Shown here: piece by piece, positions 1 through 9,824 of the stretch
Layout: each line of letters begins with the position of its first letter
Numbering within the stretch: position 1 is the stretch's first letter
The notes under the pieces: model-generated
The model's database searches: none
The model's input: only the letters and a program-made list of their open reading frames with translations
Told to the model about the DNA's origin: nothing
Position numbers and translations under genes: made by a program
Assembly (NCBI GenBank): GCA_943349045.1
Contig: CALQZC010000004.1
Location: forward strand, 1-46,594
From: Candidatus Peribacteria bacterium
Lineage (GTDB): Bacteria; Patescibacteriota; Gracilibacteria; UBA1369; UBA12463
Length of the DNA: 46,594 nt
Direction of reading: 5' to 3'

Positions 1-300
1 AAATATAATAAGGAGACAGAAGTCGTGTACGTGACGGTTGCTGGAATGAGCAATGGCCTTTCGGGTGTGACGGCTGGTTCTGCCTATCATCCTGTGATTG
101 CTTGTCCACCATTTGCTGATTTGGATTCTTATCAGGTTGATATTCACTCAACGCTTCGAATGCCGAAGGATACGCCCGTTTTGACGGTTCTTTCTCCAAG
201 CAATACGGCTCTCTGTATCGCACGAATTTTTGCTCTTTCGCATCCAGAGTTACGAGAAAAAGTTATTGCCCGTATTCAAGAAGTGAAGGCCTCGTTCTAA
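1..300 (+). CDS. purE: Phosphoribosylaminoimidazole (AIR) carboxylase PurE, C-terminal part; truncated at window start
   Basis: Frame is open to nt 1 (KYNKETEVVYVTVAGMSNGL...); VAGMSNGL..HPVIACPP and TVLSPSNTALCIARIFALS resemble PurE; lies upstream of purB. Confidence 0.8.
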   Translation, partial: KYNKETEVVYVTVAGMSNGLSGVTAGSAYHPVIACPPFADLDSYQVDIHSTLRMPKDTPVLTVLSPSNTALCIARIFALSHPELREKVIARIQEVKASF

Positions 301-321
301 TTTTTTTAATTTTTCCTGCCC

Positions 322-1674
322 ATGTCTCAACTCACTGCGCTCTCTCCGCTCGATGGTCGTTACGCTGATAAAGTTTCCGAGCTTTCTGAATTTTTTTCCG
401 AACTAGCTCTGCAAAAGTATCGAGTGAAGGTTGAGGTTGAGTGGTTGATTTTCCTCTGCAATGAGCTGAAACTCAGTGGTACGAAAAAAATGAGTGCCGC
501 GCAAGTGAAGGTCGCACGTTCGCTGTATGAAAAATTTTCCGAAAAAGATGGGCAGCAAATTAAAGATATCGAAAAAACGACGAATCATGATGTGAAGGCG
601 GTTGAGTATTTCCTACGGGAAAAGCTGGAGAAGGGTGGAGTTAAGGGATATGAGTCATGGATTCATTTTGCCTGTACGAGTGAGGATATCAATAATCTCT
701 CGTACGCGATGATGATGCAGGATGCCGTGAAGGGACCGATTCGAAATTCCTATAACGAGCTCTTTGCGACGCTTGAGGATTTTGCGCAGACGCACAAGAG
801 TGTCTCGATGATGGGGCATACGCATGGTCAGCCAGCCAGCCCGACGACTGTTGGGAAAGAGGTGATGAACGTGGTGGCACGCCTGGAGCGTCAGACGGAT
901 TTGTTTGAGGACTCGATTGTGTTTCTGGGAAAGATGAATGGTGCTGTTGGAAACTATAATGCGCATGTTGTGGCATTCCCTGAGGTGGACTGGATAAAAG
1001 CTGGTCAGAAATTTATTGCCGGACTTGGATTGACCCCAAATATGTACACGACTCAGATCGAGCCCCACGACTGGAACGCTGAGCTCTTTGATCTGATCCA
1101 ACGCGTGAATGTTATTTTGACCGATTTTTCACGAGATATGTGGATGTACATCGGCATGGGCTACTTCAAGCAGAAAGTGAAAAAAGGGGAGGTTGGTTCA
1201 TCAACGATGCCACACAAGGTTAATCCGATCGACTTCGAAAATGCTGAGGGGAACTTTGGGCTTGCGAATGCGCTTCTTGGGCACTTTAGCGAAAAACTCC
1301 CGATCTCTCGTATGCAGCGTGATCTCACGGATTCGACGGTTATGAGAAATGTCGGTGTGGCGTTTGGGTATACGTTGATTGGGTTTAAGAGCTTACTGAA
1401 GGGGATGAGTAAGGTTGAGGTGAATGCCGGCGTGCTGGCTGATGATTTGGACAAGCACTGGGAAATTCTTGGTGAGCCGGTTCAGACCGTCTTGCGAAAA
1501 TACGGCGTGAAAAATGCCTATGAGCTCCTGAAGGAGATGACTCGAGGTCGCGACTTCGGTCGAGATGACTACGTGAAGTTCGTTGGAGGCTTGCCGATTC
1601 CTTCGAAGGAAAAAGCGAAGCTCGAAAAGCTTACCCCGGCGACGTATGTGGGGTTGGCGGTGAAGTTGGTGTAG
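322..1674 (+). CDS. purB: Adenylosuccinate lyase
   Basis: 450 aa; LSPLDGRYADK, TSEDINNL, GHTHGQPASPTTVGKE, GSSTMPHKVNPIDFENAEGN signature. Confidence 0.97.
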   Translation: MSQLTALSPLDGRYADKVSELSEFFSELALQKYRVKVEVEWLIFLCNELKLSGTKKMSAAQVKVARSLYEKFSEKDGQQIKDIEKTTNHDVKAVEYFLREKLEKGGVKGYESWIHFACTSEDINNLSYAMMMQDAVKGPIRNSYNELFATLEDFAQTHKSVSMMGHTHGQPASPTTVGKEVMNVVARLERQTDLFEDSIVFLGKMNGAVGNYNAHVVAFPEVDWIKAGQKFIAGLGLTPNMYTTQIEPHDWNAELFDLIQRVNVILTDFSRDMWMYIGMGYFKQKVKKGEVGSSTMPHKVNPIDFENAEGNFGLANALLGHFSEKLPISRMQRDLTDSTVMRNVGVAFGYTLIGFKSLLKGMSKVEVNAGVLADDLDKHWEILGEPVQTVLRKYGVKNAYELLKEMTRGRDFGRDDYVKFVGGLPIPSKEKAKLEKLTPATYVGLAVKLV

Positions 1675-1754
1675 TTTTTGCTTGCGATCTCTATCGTTAT
1701 GCTGCAACAATACAGCAGAACTTTATTTGAACTCCTACTTCTACTCTTATTCCT

Positions 1755-2357
1755 ATGATTCTCTCTGACCGCGACATTCATGCTCGAATTCAAAAGGGTG
1801 ATATCCAGGTGACGTGCCCGGAAAATGACTATCTTAAAAATGTGCATGCCTCTTCGATGGATATGCGACTTGGACGGTTTTTCAAGATTTATAATCATAA
1901 TGCATTTGCGGTGCTCGATCCGATGAAGCCTGAGTGTTTTGATGATGCGACTCGACTCGTAGAGCTCTCAGAAGATGGCAGAACACCATTTATCGTGCAG
2001 CCTGGTGAATTTGTGCTCGGTGTGACGCTCGAAAAAATTAAGATCGCGGATGATATTGTGGCTCGTGTCGAGGGGCGAAGTTCGCTTGGACGACTCGGTA
2101 TTATTATTCACTCGACGGCGGGATTTGTGGATGCTGGTTTCGAGGGGACGATTACGCTCGAGATTACGAACATCAACCGAATGCCGGTGGCGCTCTACCC
2201 GGGTATGCGTGTCTGTCAGCTCGCGTTTGAGCTCATGACGTCACCTGCGGATGTGCCATATCACAAAAAATCACACTCCAAATATCAGGGACAGGTTCTT
2301 CCAGAAGAGAGCCGAATTCATACCGATCCTGAATTTGTGAGCCTGAGGAGTAGATAA
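1755..2357 (+). CDS. dcd: dCTP deaminase
   Basis: 200 aa; EGRSSLGRLGIIIHSTAGFVDAGFEGTITLEITN signature. Confidence 0.93.
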   Translation: MILSDRDIHARIQKGDIQVTCPENDYLKNVHASSMDMRLGRFFKIYNHNAFAVLDPMKPECFDDATRLVELSEDGRTPFIVQPGEFVLGVTLEKIKIADDIVARVEGRSSLGRLGIIIHSTAGFVDAGFEGTITLEITNINRMPVALYPGMRVCQLAFELMTSPADVPYHKKSHSKYQGQVLPEESRIHTDPEFVSLRSR

Positions 2358-4187
2358 TTATTTGATAAATTTTCTACTCTTTTCTTCTTTCGCTCGTCTT
2401 ACGATTAGTTTTGCTAATTTGCCGCATGCTTCACCGTGCTGTTCTGGTGGCTGCACATTGTCCAGATCCCACATTCCTCCTGAAAAACTTCCATTTCCTT
2501 CGATGATGACTGGCTTTACTTTTCCGCCAGAAGCTTCTTCGAGAATAATATCCCATCCGTAAAAATCATTTGTGACTCCTTCCCTGGTGTTGTCGGGATC
2601 TACTGAGTCTTTTGCCTCTGCTTCTATTGCCTGCGTAGCCCGTATCGCGAGTTTCTCAATTTCTGCACAAACTTCTTCGTAATTTGGTATTTGATTTTGT
2701 ATATTTTTGATTCCTGTTACCTTTGCCGTTCGCGAGATATTGATTGGTGTGTCCCTTTCTCCGTATCGCACGATGATTCCTTTTTCTATGACTAATTCAT
2801 TAAGGTCATCTCGAGTTACGAAAACTCTCAGATTCCAGTCCACATCTTTTTCATCGATCTTTATGCCGTATGGCTGAATGAATCGTTCGCATGACATGGT
2901 GTGTCCTGCTTTTGTGTAGGCACGGATGTGGCGGAGTATTTTTTTACAGGCGGTGTTATTTTTTACAATGTCATCATACTTCACAATCATGACTCCGAGT
3001 CCGCCGCTACATTCGAGTGGCTTAATGACACATTTTCCGTTTGGCGATTTTTCGGTCATGGTGACGATCTGTGCTTGTATTGCCTCATCGTCATCTTCAT
3101 CGCTAAAGATGAGATAATTTTCACTAGAAATTTTGCCTTTTTCCTGTATCGAAGTTTCAATTCCCATTTTTAGAAGAGCCATTGCCGTGCTGAGTTTATT
3201 TTGGAGTGTTGCTTCGACTGCTGCATTTCCTATATTTTTTATTGTTCTACCAGAATGGCTCCATGAGAGCAGATCATTATCTACTACGAAGTCTGGTGAA
3301 ATTTGTTTTTTAAATTCTACGAAATAGATACCTCCCTTTTTGTAAACAAGTGATTTTGCTATTTCCCATAGTCCCGCACGCTCTCCTGCTCTGTATGCTA
3401 GAGGAAAAACAATGTTTACTCCTCCAATTTTATCGACCTCTCTTGCGATACTTAGCTGATCTTCTGATAGGTGTCCTATAAATATGGTTGGGTGCTCTTC
3501 ATCAAATACTTCCCACTCTTCCGCCTCCTCTACCTCAGGATATTTATATCGATGGGGTACAAGAAATGCATGAGGGTATTCCGGGTTCATCAGCGCCATT
3601 TTTATACTTTTTTTCACCGCTACTGATTTTATTTCTTGAACACTTTGACGTGTTTGTGCCTGTATATAAAATTGATGCATATACTGCTGCATACTTGCCT
3701 GAAGTTCAAACATATCCAATGTATTTTCTTCGCTATCCGTTGCCTGATTGTCGTAGGCCGGTGTGATGCATATGACTTCCGGAAAACTTATAATAAACTC
3801 TTCGATATCATCGATATCCCATCCGAGATGCTGTATTTGCAGTATTAGCAGCATTATTATGAGATTATTTATTTTTCGAAATCGATGGATTGAGTCGCCG
3901 TCATAATTGAGTGCGTGCAGTTTTTTTACTATTCTTTTTAATTTTTCATTCTTGCCATTCGCCACTTTGATTTGATCGATATAGTCCAGAATGTCATTTT
4001 TTATTTCCTCATCATATACTTCGTCCAGGTATTTTTTTATGTATTTTAGGTAGTTCTGATGAATGTTGTCATGATGACGCTGCCTCATTTCATGAATCAG
4101 GTCCCACATACTCGTCACGGTATTTGTATCTCCCATATCTCCGTTTTCACTTTCTGTACCCCAATCATTCACTATCTGGTAATCCAT
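2358..4187 (-). CDS. ATP-grasp-like domain protein with long uncharacterised N-terminus
   Basis: 609 aa; GKCVIKPLECSGGLGVMIV, DWNLRVFV and C-terminal VKPVIIEGNGSFSGGMWDLD resemble ATP-grasp nucleotide/metal-binding motifs; N-terminal half not recognised. Confidence 0.6.
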   Translation of the reverse strand: MDYQIVNDWGTESENGDMGDTNTVTSMWDLIHEMRQRHHDNIHQNYLKYIKKYLDEVYDEEIKNDILDYIDQIKVANGKNEKLKRIVKKLHALNYDGDSIHRFRKINNLIIMLLILQIQHLGWDIDDIEEFIISFPEVICITPAYDNQATDSEENTLDMFELQASMQQYMHQFYIQAQTRQSVQEIKSVAVKKSIKMALMNPEYPHAFLVPHRYKYPEVEEAEEWEVFDEEHPTIFIGHLSEDQLSIAREVDKIGGVNIVFPLAYRAGERAGLWEIAKSLVYKKGGIYFVEFKKQISPDFVVDNDLLSWSHSGRTIKNIGNAAVEATLQNKLSTAMALLKMGIETSIQEKGKISSENYLIFSDEDDDEAIQAQIVTMTEKSPNGKCVIKPLECSGGLGVMIVKYDDIVKNNTACKKILRHIRAYTKAGHTMSCERFIQPYGIKIDEKDVDWNLRVFVTRDDLNELVIEKGIIVRYGERDTPINISRTAKVTGIKNIQNQIPNYEEVCAEIEKLAIRATQAIEAEAKDSVDPDNTREGVTNDFYGWDIILEEASGGKVKPVIIEGNGSFSGGMWDLDNVQPPEQHGEACGKLAKLIVRRAKEEKSRKFIK

Positions 4188-4255
4188 ATTTTTTTGTAAA
4201 GGTTGTATATTACGTAATATTATATTTTTGTCAATATTGTCATTTTGTTTTTTTG

Positions 4256-4284
4256 TTGAGAAGCAGCTTTGAAGACGGTATAAT
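4256..4284 (+). promoter_or_regulatory. Sigma70-type promoter of ileS (TTGAGA-N17-TATAAT)
   Basis: TTGAGA 4256-4261, 17-bp spacer, TATAAT 4279-4284, 39 nt upstream of the ileS ATG. Confidence 0.75.
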
Positions 4285-4323
4285 CAACGGGCAATTTTAG
4301 GAATTTGTCACATATTCTCCTCT

Positions 4324-7300
4324 ATGTTTAAGCCAGTCAATCCCCGTCAGTCGTTTCCGGAGTTAGAGCATGAGATGCTCGATTTTTGGGAGCAGAATCA
4401 CACGTTTCAGAAGTCGGTAGAGCAGCGAAAGGGGCGAAAAAAGTATGTGTTTTTCGATGGGCCACCGTTTGCAAATGGGCTTCCGCACTATGGACATATT
4501 CTTGCGAGTTCCCTGAAAGATGCGGTCACTCGATACTGGACGATGAAGGGGTACTATGTACCGCGTGAAAATGGTTGGGACTGTCATGGTCTTCCTGTTG
4601 AGTATGAAATTGAAAAAGAGCTGAAACTTTCTGGACGAAAACAAATCGTCGATATGGGCATTGAGAACTTTAATAATGCCTGCCGTGAGAGCGTGTTTCG
4701 ATATACACATGAGTGGGAGAAGCTCATCAAGCGACTTGGTCGTTGGGTGGATTTTGAGAATAGCTATGCGACCCTCGACAATACTTACATGGAGTCGATC
4801 TGGTGGGTCTTCAGACAAATCTGGGATAAAAAGAAAGTCTACGAAGGTTATAAGTCGATGCATATCTGTCCTCGTTGCGAGACAACGCTCTCAAACTTTG
4901 AGGTGAGTCAGGGGTATAAAGACATTACTGACTTTTCGGTGGTGGCAAAATTCAAACTGAAAGATTTTGAAGATACCTATGTGCTTGCGTGGACGACGAC
5001 TCCTTGGACCTTACCGACGAATATTGCGCTTTGTCTGAATCCTGAGGTTGAATATGTGAAGGTTTCTGCCCTCAATGAGGCGGGGAAAAAAGAATTTTAT
5101 ATCCTTGCTCGTGCGCGAGTTGCTGCCATCTTCGATGAGCGAGACCATGAAATTGTTGGGGTGGTTGGTGCGACATCGCTTGAAGGAAAAGCATACGAGC
5201 CACTTTTTGATTTTTATACGGATCTTGTTGATAGCAAGGCGTACACCGTGGTTCTTGATCCCTATGTGACGACGGAGGATGGAACGGGTGTCGTGCATAT
5301 CGCACCGATGTTTGGTGAAGATGATCATCGAGTTGCCTTGAAATATGGCATGCAGGAGTCATTTTTTCAACATGTGAAGTTTGATGGAACCTTTGTGGAT
5401 CGCGTCACTCCTTGGGCTGGAAAATTTGCAAAGACCCAAGATTCGAATATCGTTACCTATCTCAAAGAGCGAAACTCGGTTTTTAATGCCTTCAATATTC
5501 GACATAGTTATCCACATTGCTGGCGCTGTGATACGCCGCTCCTGAATTATTTCACCACGTCCTGGTTTATTCGCGTGACGGATGTGAAGGATAATCTGAT
5601 TGTGAATAATAAAAAAATTGCCTGGCAGCCTCCTCATATTCAGGAAGGACGTTTTGGAAAGTGGCTGGAGGGTGCGCGTGATTGGGCTATTTCCAGAAAT
5701 CGATTCTGGGGATGTCCGATTCCGATTTGGAGATGCCCAAATGATGCATGTAAGCATACGGTTTGTGTCTCGTCCCGAGACGAGTTGTCGGAGCTTTCTG
5801 GTGGTAAGCTTCCGATGCGTGGTTTAGAAATTGACCTTCATAAGCCATATATTGACGATATCACGTTTCCTTGCGAGAAGTGCTCGAGCGAGATGCGTCG
5901 AATTTCTGATGTCTTTGACTGTTGGTTCGAGAGTGGATCTATGCCATATGCGCAGCTCCACTACCCATTCGAAAATAAAAAGGAGTTTGATGATAACTTC
6001 CCGGCGGATTTCATTGCCGAGGGTCTTGATCAGACTCGTGGATGGTTCTATACCCTCCATGTCATCTCGACGATTCTTTTCAACAAGCCTGCTTTCAAAA
6101 ATGTGATCGTTAATGGTATCTTGCTCGCCGCAGACGGCGAGAAGCTTTCGAAGCGAAAGAAGAACTATCCCGATCCTACTGAGCTTTTTGAGAGTCGAGG
6201 AGTTGATAGTGTTCGACTGTTCCTCTATACCTCGCCGGCGACCCTCGCGGATGATGTTCGATTTTCTGAGCGAAATGTTGATGAGATCGTGAAGCAGTTC
6301 ACCCTTACGGTCTGGAATGTGCACTCATTTTTTATGACCTATGCATCGCTCGACAAGTGGGTACCATTGAAGGACGATGAAAAATTTCGGCCAACACACA
6401 CCCTCGATCAGTGGATGCTCTCCGAGCTCAATACGCTCGTGCAGACCGTGACCAACTCGATGGATTCATACAACCTGATGGCCGCAACCCGACCACTCAT
6501 TACGTTCGCGGACGATCTCTCGAACTGGTATGTCCGACGCTCACGACGACGTTTCTGGAAGTCGGAGTCTGATGAAGATAAGCATAGTGCGTACCAGACT
6601 CTTTATACGGTCCTCCATACCTTGTCGCACTTGATGGCGCCGTTCATGCCGTTCCTCGCAGATGGTATCTACCGTGGCCTCACCCAGTGGCAGCCGGATA
6701 TGATTGAGTCGGTGCATCTACGTGACTGGCCGACTTTAAGTAAGGGATTGATCAAACCACTTCTCAATACTGAAATGCATATTGTTCGGCAAATTGTGAA
6801 TCTCGGACACTCGGCTCGCGCCGGCGCAAATATTAAAGTTCGTCAGCCGCTCGCCAGTGTGCAGGTTGCCTGTCCAGATAGCGTGACGGAGGGCGTTATT
6901 GAGAAATATCAGGACGTCATTGTCGAAGAGCTCAATGTGAAGTCGATCTCGTATATCACCAGTGTGGGTGATGCGGTGACGATGATCTATACCCCGAAGT
7001 CAAAGGTACTCGGTCCAAAGTATGGTAAAGACGTTCAGTATATCATTCAGATGGTGAAGGGCGGAAACGTGGAAGTGCGTCCTGATGGAACCTATCAGGT
7101 AGGGGAGTACGTGCTCACGAGTGAGGAGCTTGAGGTCGGATACCGAGGTAAGGAGGGAACGGGAGTTGCGAATGAAAATGGGTATACGATTATTCTTGAT
7201 ACGAATCTCACCCAAGACCTCATAGAAGAGGGGCTTTCTCGTGATGTGATCCGACTGATCCAGGATATGCGAAAAGAGGCGAAGTATCATGTGAGTGATC

Positions 7301-7479
7301 GTGTACGAGTCCGAATCGTAACGGAGAATCAGGAAGTTCTCGATGCCGTTCTGAAATTGTCTGATATCATTAAAAAGGAGACGCTGGTTGATGAATTGAT
7401 TCTCGATGGAGATCTCATCGATCCGGATTACACCTATGAAGATCTCGATCTCCAGGTTACATTTTCCATAAAAAAGTAA
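4324..7479 (+). CDS. ileS: Isoleucyl-tRNA synthetase
   Basis: 1051 aa; DGPPFANGLPHYGHILASSLKD, GWDCHGLPVEYEIEKEL, DGEKLSKRKKNYPDP (KMSKS-like). Confidence 0.98.
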   Translation: MFKPVNPRQSFPELEHEMLDFWEQNHTFQKSVEQRKGRKKYVFFDGPPFANGLPHYGHILASSLKDAVTRYWTMKGYYVPRENGWDCHGLPVEYEIEKELKLSGRKQIVDMGIENFNNACRESVFRYTHEWEKLIKRLGRWVDFENSYATLDNTYMESIWWVFRQIWDKKKVYEGYKSMHICPRCETTLSNFEVSQGYKDITDFSVVAKFKLKDFEDTYVLAWTTTPWTLPTNIALCLNPEVEYVKVSALNEAGKKEFYILARARVAAIFDERDHEIVGVVGATSLEGKAYEPLFDFYTDLVDSKAYTVVLDPYVTTEDGTGVVHIAPMFGEDDHRVALKYGMQESFFQHVKFDGTFVDRVTPWAGKFAKTQDSNIVTYLKERNSVFNAFNIRHSYPHCWRCDTPLLNYFTTSWFIRVTDVKDNLIVNNKKIAWQPPHIQEGRFGKWLEGARDWAISRNRFWGCPIPIWRCPNDACKHTVCVSSRDELSELSGGKLPMRGLEIDLHKPYIDDITFPCEKCSSEMRRISDVFDCWFESGSMPYAQLHYPFENKKEFDDNFPADFIAEGLDQTRGWFYTLHVISTILFNKPAFKNVIVNGILLAADGEKLSKRKKNYPDPTELFESRGVDSVRLFLYTSPATLADDVRFSERNVDEIVKQFTLTVWNVHSFFMTYASLDKWVPLKDDEKFRPTHTLDQWMLSELNTLVQTVTNSMDSYNLMAATRPLITFADDLSNWYVRRSRRRFWKSESDEDKHSAYQTLYTVLHTLSHLMAPFMPFLADGIYRGLTQWQPDMIESVHLRDWPTLSKGLIKPLLNTEMHIVRQIVNLGHSARAGANIKVRQPLASVQVACPDSVTEGVIEKYQDVIVEELNVKSISYITSVGDAVTMIYTPKSKVLGPKYGKDVQYIIQMVKGGNVEVRPDGTYQVGEYVLTSEELEVGYRGKEGTGVANENGYTIILDTNLTQDLIEEGLSRDVIRLIQDMRKEAKYHVSDRVRVRIVTENQEVLDAVLKLSDIIKKETLVDELILDGDLIDPDYTYEDLDLQVTFSIKK

Positions 7480-7483
7480 CACG

Positions 7484-7852
7484 ATGGTTAAATCTCTCAT
7501 TCTCCGTCTCGCCCTCAACGCAGCAACCCTCTGGTTGCTCATCTATCTTATGCCAAGTATCACCTATACGGGTGGTGTGGTGTTCTTCATCATCGCAGGT
7601 TTTTTTCTTACCATTCTCAATCTCTGCCTCAAGCCACTTCTCAAGATTCTAGCCTTTCCTTTTGTGATTGTGACCGCGGGTCTCTTCATGATCATCATCA
7701 ATGCCCTTCTGCTTTGGATTTTGACGTTACTCCTCAGTTCAGCAGCTTTTCAGGGTGTTTCACTTGTCATTCCGACGAAAGGAAGCTATCTTATAGCGGG
7801 CCTTCTTTTGGGTCTTCTCAACTGGGTCCTCAATAGTATCTTTCGAAAATAA
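7484..7852 (+). CDS. Small four-TM membrane protein (phage holin family 4 / YvlD-like)
   Basis: 122 aa, four hydrophobic segments; FFLTILNLCLKPLLKILAFPFVIVTAGLFMIIINALLLWI pattern. Confidence 0.7.
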   Translation: MVKSLILRLALNAATLWLLIYLMPSITYTGGVVFFIIAGFFLTILNLCLKPLLKILAFPFVIVTAGLFMIIINALLLWILTLLLSSAAFQGVSLVIPTKGSYLIAGLLLGLLNWVLNSIFRK

Positions 7853-7857
7853 TTTTT

Positions 7858-8073
7858 ATGCACACACTTCTCAAGTATTTTCAGCTTATTACGGCGCTCG
7901 TTATGATGCTCCTCATCCTCGCACAAGAGCGTGGAACGGGCCTCAGTCTCACCCTCGGTGGTATGGGTCACGTCTATCATAGTAAGCGAGGAGCTGAAAA
8001 AGTCATCGCGATTGCAACGGTTGTTGCTGCGGTATTCTTCGTTGTTTCTTCGGTGGCGCTCCACTTCGTCTAG
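7858..8073 (+). CDS. secG: Preprotein translocase subunit SecG
   Basis: 71 aa, two TM, LLILAQERGTGLSLTLGGMG. Confidence 0.75.
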   Translation: MHTLLKYFQLITALVMMLLILAQERGTGLSLTLGGMGHVYHSKRGAEKVIAIATVVAAVFFVVSSVALHFV

Positions 8074-8096
8074 CCTGCATCCTGTAATCTTTCCTC

Positions 8097-9743
8097 ATGT
8101 TTAGGGATTTTTTTCGTACCATTCGGTCGTATTCCCTGGGTGAGAGGCTGGCTTCGGTGGTTCTTGCTATTGTTTTCCTCGTCAGCACTTTGGCGGTTTT
8201 TTCTGGTGAGGGTGTTCGCGATGATGGTGCCTATGTCGAGGCGAATGTTGGAAGAATCTTTGTTCTGAATCCGCTCCTGAATGTGAATGAACTGGATCGT
8301 GATGTTTCCCAGCTTCTTTTTTCTGGACTCATGCGATACGATGCCGAGAAGGGGAAAATGGTTGAGGATCTTGCGAAGGTGACCCTGAATGAAGCGCAGA
8401 CGGTTTACACATTTACCCTGAAGGATAATATCTATTTTCATAATGGCGATCCGATGACGGCTGATGATGTCTATTTTACCTTTCATGATCTGATTCAGTC
8501 GGAGGAGTTTTCGAACTCTATTCTCAAGGCAAATTTTGGAGGGGTCTCGATCGTGAAAAAAGATGCGAAGACGGTGCAGTTTGAACTTGATCAGCCGAAC
8601 TCATTTTTTACGGCAAATATGAATGTGGGAATTCTTTCCAAGGCGGTCTATGGCGACGTTCCTGTGGGTGAACTCTTCACTCATGAGGTGAACAAGCGGC
8701 CGGTAGGAAGTGGTCCCTATCAGATGGAAGATGAATATGTCGTGAATAGCCGAGGCGATGGGAAACTCACACTTCGTCGATTTGAGACCTATCATGCGGG
8801 TGTTGCGAACATACGAACCATTGTCTATAAAACCTTTACGACGGCTGAGCGTCTCGTTGGAAATATTGATGAGGTGGATGCTATTGGGAAAGTATCTGGT
8901 GATATGGCTGATATTCTCGCAAATAACGACTCGGTCAAACTCCATTCCTACCAACTCCCTCAGTATAAGGCCGCTTTTTTCAATACGAGTACGGGATTTA
9001 TGAAGGAACGGAGCGTGAGATTAGCACTTCTGAAATCTTTGAAAAAAGAAGATCTTCTTAAGCTTCTTCCTCATAAAACCGAGGTGGATACGCCTCTCAT
9101 GGATCTCGATCAACTTCAGTGGGTGAATAAGGCGAGTCTTAATGAGGCGCAGGGAGCGCTGTTTGATGCGGGATACAAATATGATGATCCGAAGAAAAAA
9201 GGTATTCGAAAAAATAAGAAAGGTGTGCCGTTGAGGGTAAAACTCGTTTATTTTGAACGGGCGGATAAAGATAAGTCCGAGAACGAGGATGAGATAACCG
9301 CGCAGTTTTTGAAGACATCGTGGGAGGCGATTGGCGTGAGTGTCGATATCGTGGTTCATCCGGCTGAGAGTCGCACAGAGATTGTCAGTGCTCGTACCTA
9401 TGATGTGTTGTTGACGGGCGAGAGTCTCGGATACGACCTTGATACCTATTTTTTCTGGCACTCAACGCAAGCGACCGAGGTTGGCTCGAATCTCTCAAAT
9501 TATCGAAATTTTTCGGCTGATGCGCTCATTGAGGATATTCGTCGGTACGTGGATGATGCTCGAAAGACGAAGAGACTTCCCCAGCTTGCCCAGATTATTC
9601 AGGGTGATATTCCTGCTGTTTTCCTCTATCGACCTACCTATTTTTACGCCACTCGGGAGAAGTTTACCGGCTATAAGCTGAATCATCTGGCCTTTCCGGC
9701 AGATCGTTTCTACAATATTCAGCTTTGGACTCATACAAAGTAG
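8097..9743 (+). CDS. ABC transporter substrate-binding protein, family 5 (OppA/DppA-like), membrane-anchored
   Basis: 548 aa; N-terminal TM; DPMTADDVYFTFHDLIQSE and GSGPYQMEDE motifs; no permease or ATPase gene adjacent. Confidence 0.85.
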   Translation: MFRDFFRTIRSYSLGERLASVVLAIVFLVSTLAVFSGEGVRDDGAYVEANVGRIFVLNPLLNVNELDRDVSQLLFSGLMRYDAEKGKMVEDLAKVTLNEAQTVYTFTLKDNIYFHNGDPMTADDVYFTFHDLIQSEEFSNSILKANFGGVSIVKKDAKTVQFELDQPNSFFTANMNVGILSKAVYGDVPVGELFTHEVNKRPVGSGPYQMEDEYVVNSRGDGKLTLRRFETYHAGVANIRTIVYKTFTTAERLVGNIDEVDAIGKVSGDMADILANNDSVKLHSYQLPQYKAAFFNTSTGFMKERSVRLALLKSLKKEDLLKLLPHKTEVDTPLMDLDQLQWVNKASLNEAQGALFDAGYKYDDPKKKGIRKNKKGVPLRVKLVYFERADKDKSENEDEITAQFLKTSWEAIGVSVDIVVHPAESRTEIVSARTYDVLLTGESLGYDLDTYFFWHSTQATEVGSNLSNYRNFSADALIEDIRRYVDDARKTKRLPQLAQIIQGDIPAVFLYRPTYFYATREKFTGYKLNHLAFPADRFYNIQLWTHTK

Positions 9744-9824
9744 GCCTTTACATGCTTGGATTTTTTGTATAAAGTGGCTTTCGTAATTTTAGGATTATAT
9801 TTTAGGATTTTACGCACACTCCGT

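Noticed and set aside
655-1454. Long antisense ORFs inside purB (655-1101, 689-976, 1161-1454) and similar shadow ORFs under ileS, recG, tyrS, uvrC and others
   Set aside because: They lie fully opposite strongly supported genes, have low-complexity or Arg/His/Ser-rich composition, and no family motifs; typical codon-bias shadows.
7484-7852. Prophage holin
   Set aside because: The family name is misleading; similar four-TM proteins are chromosomal in many bacteria and there is no lysis or phage module here.
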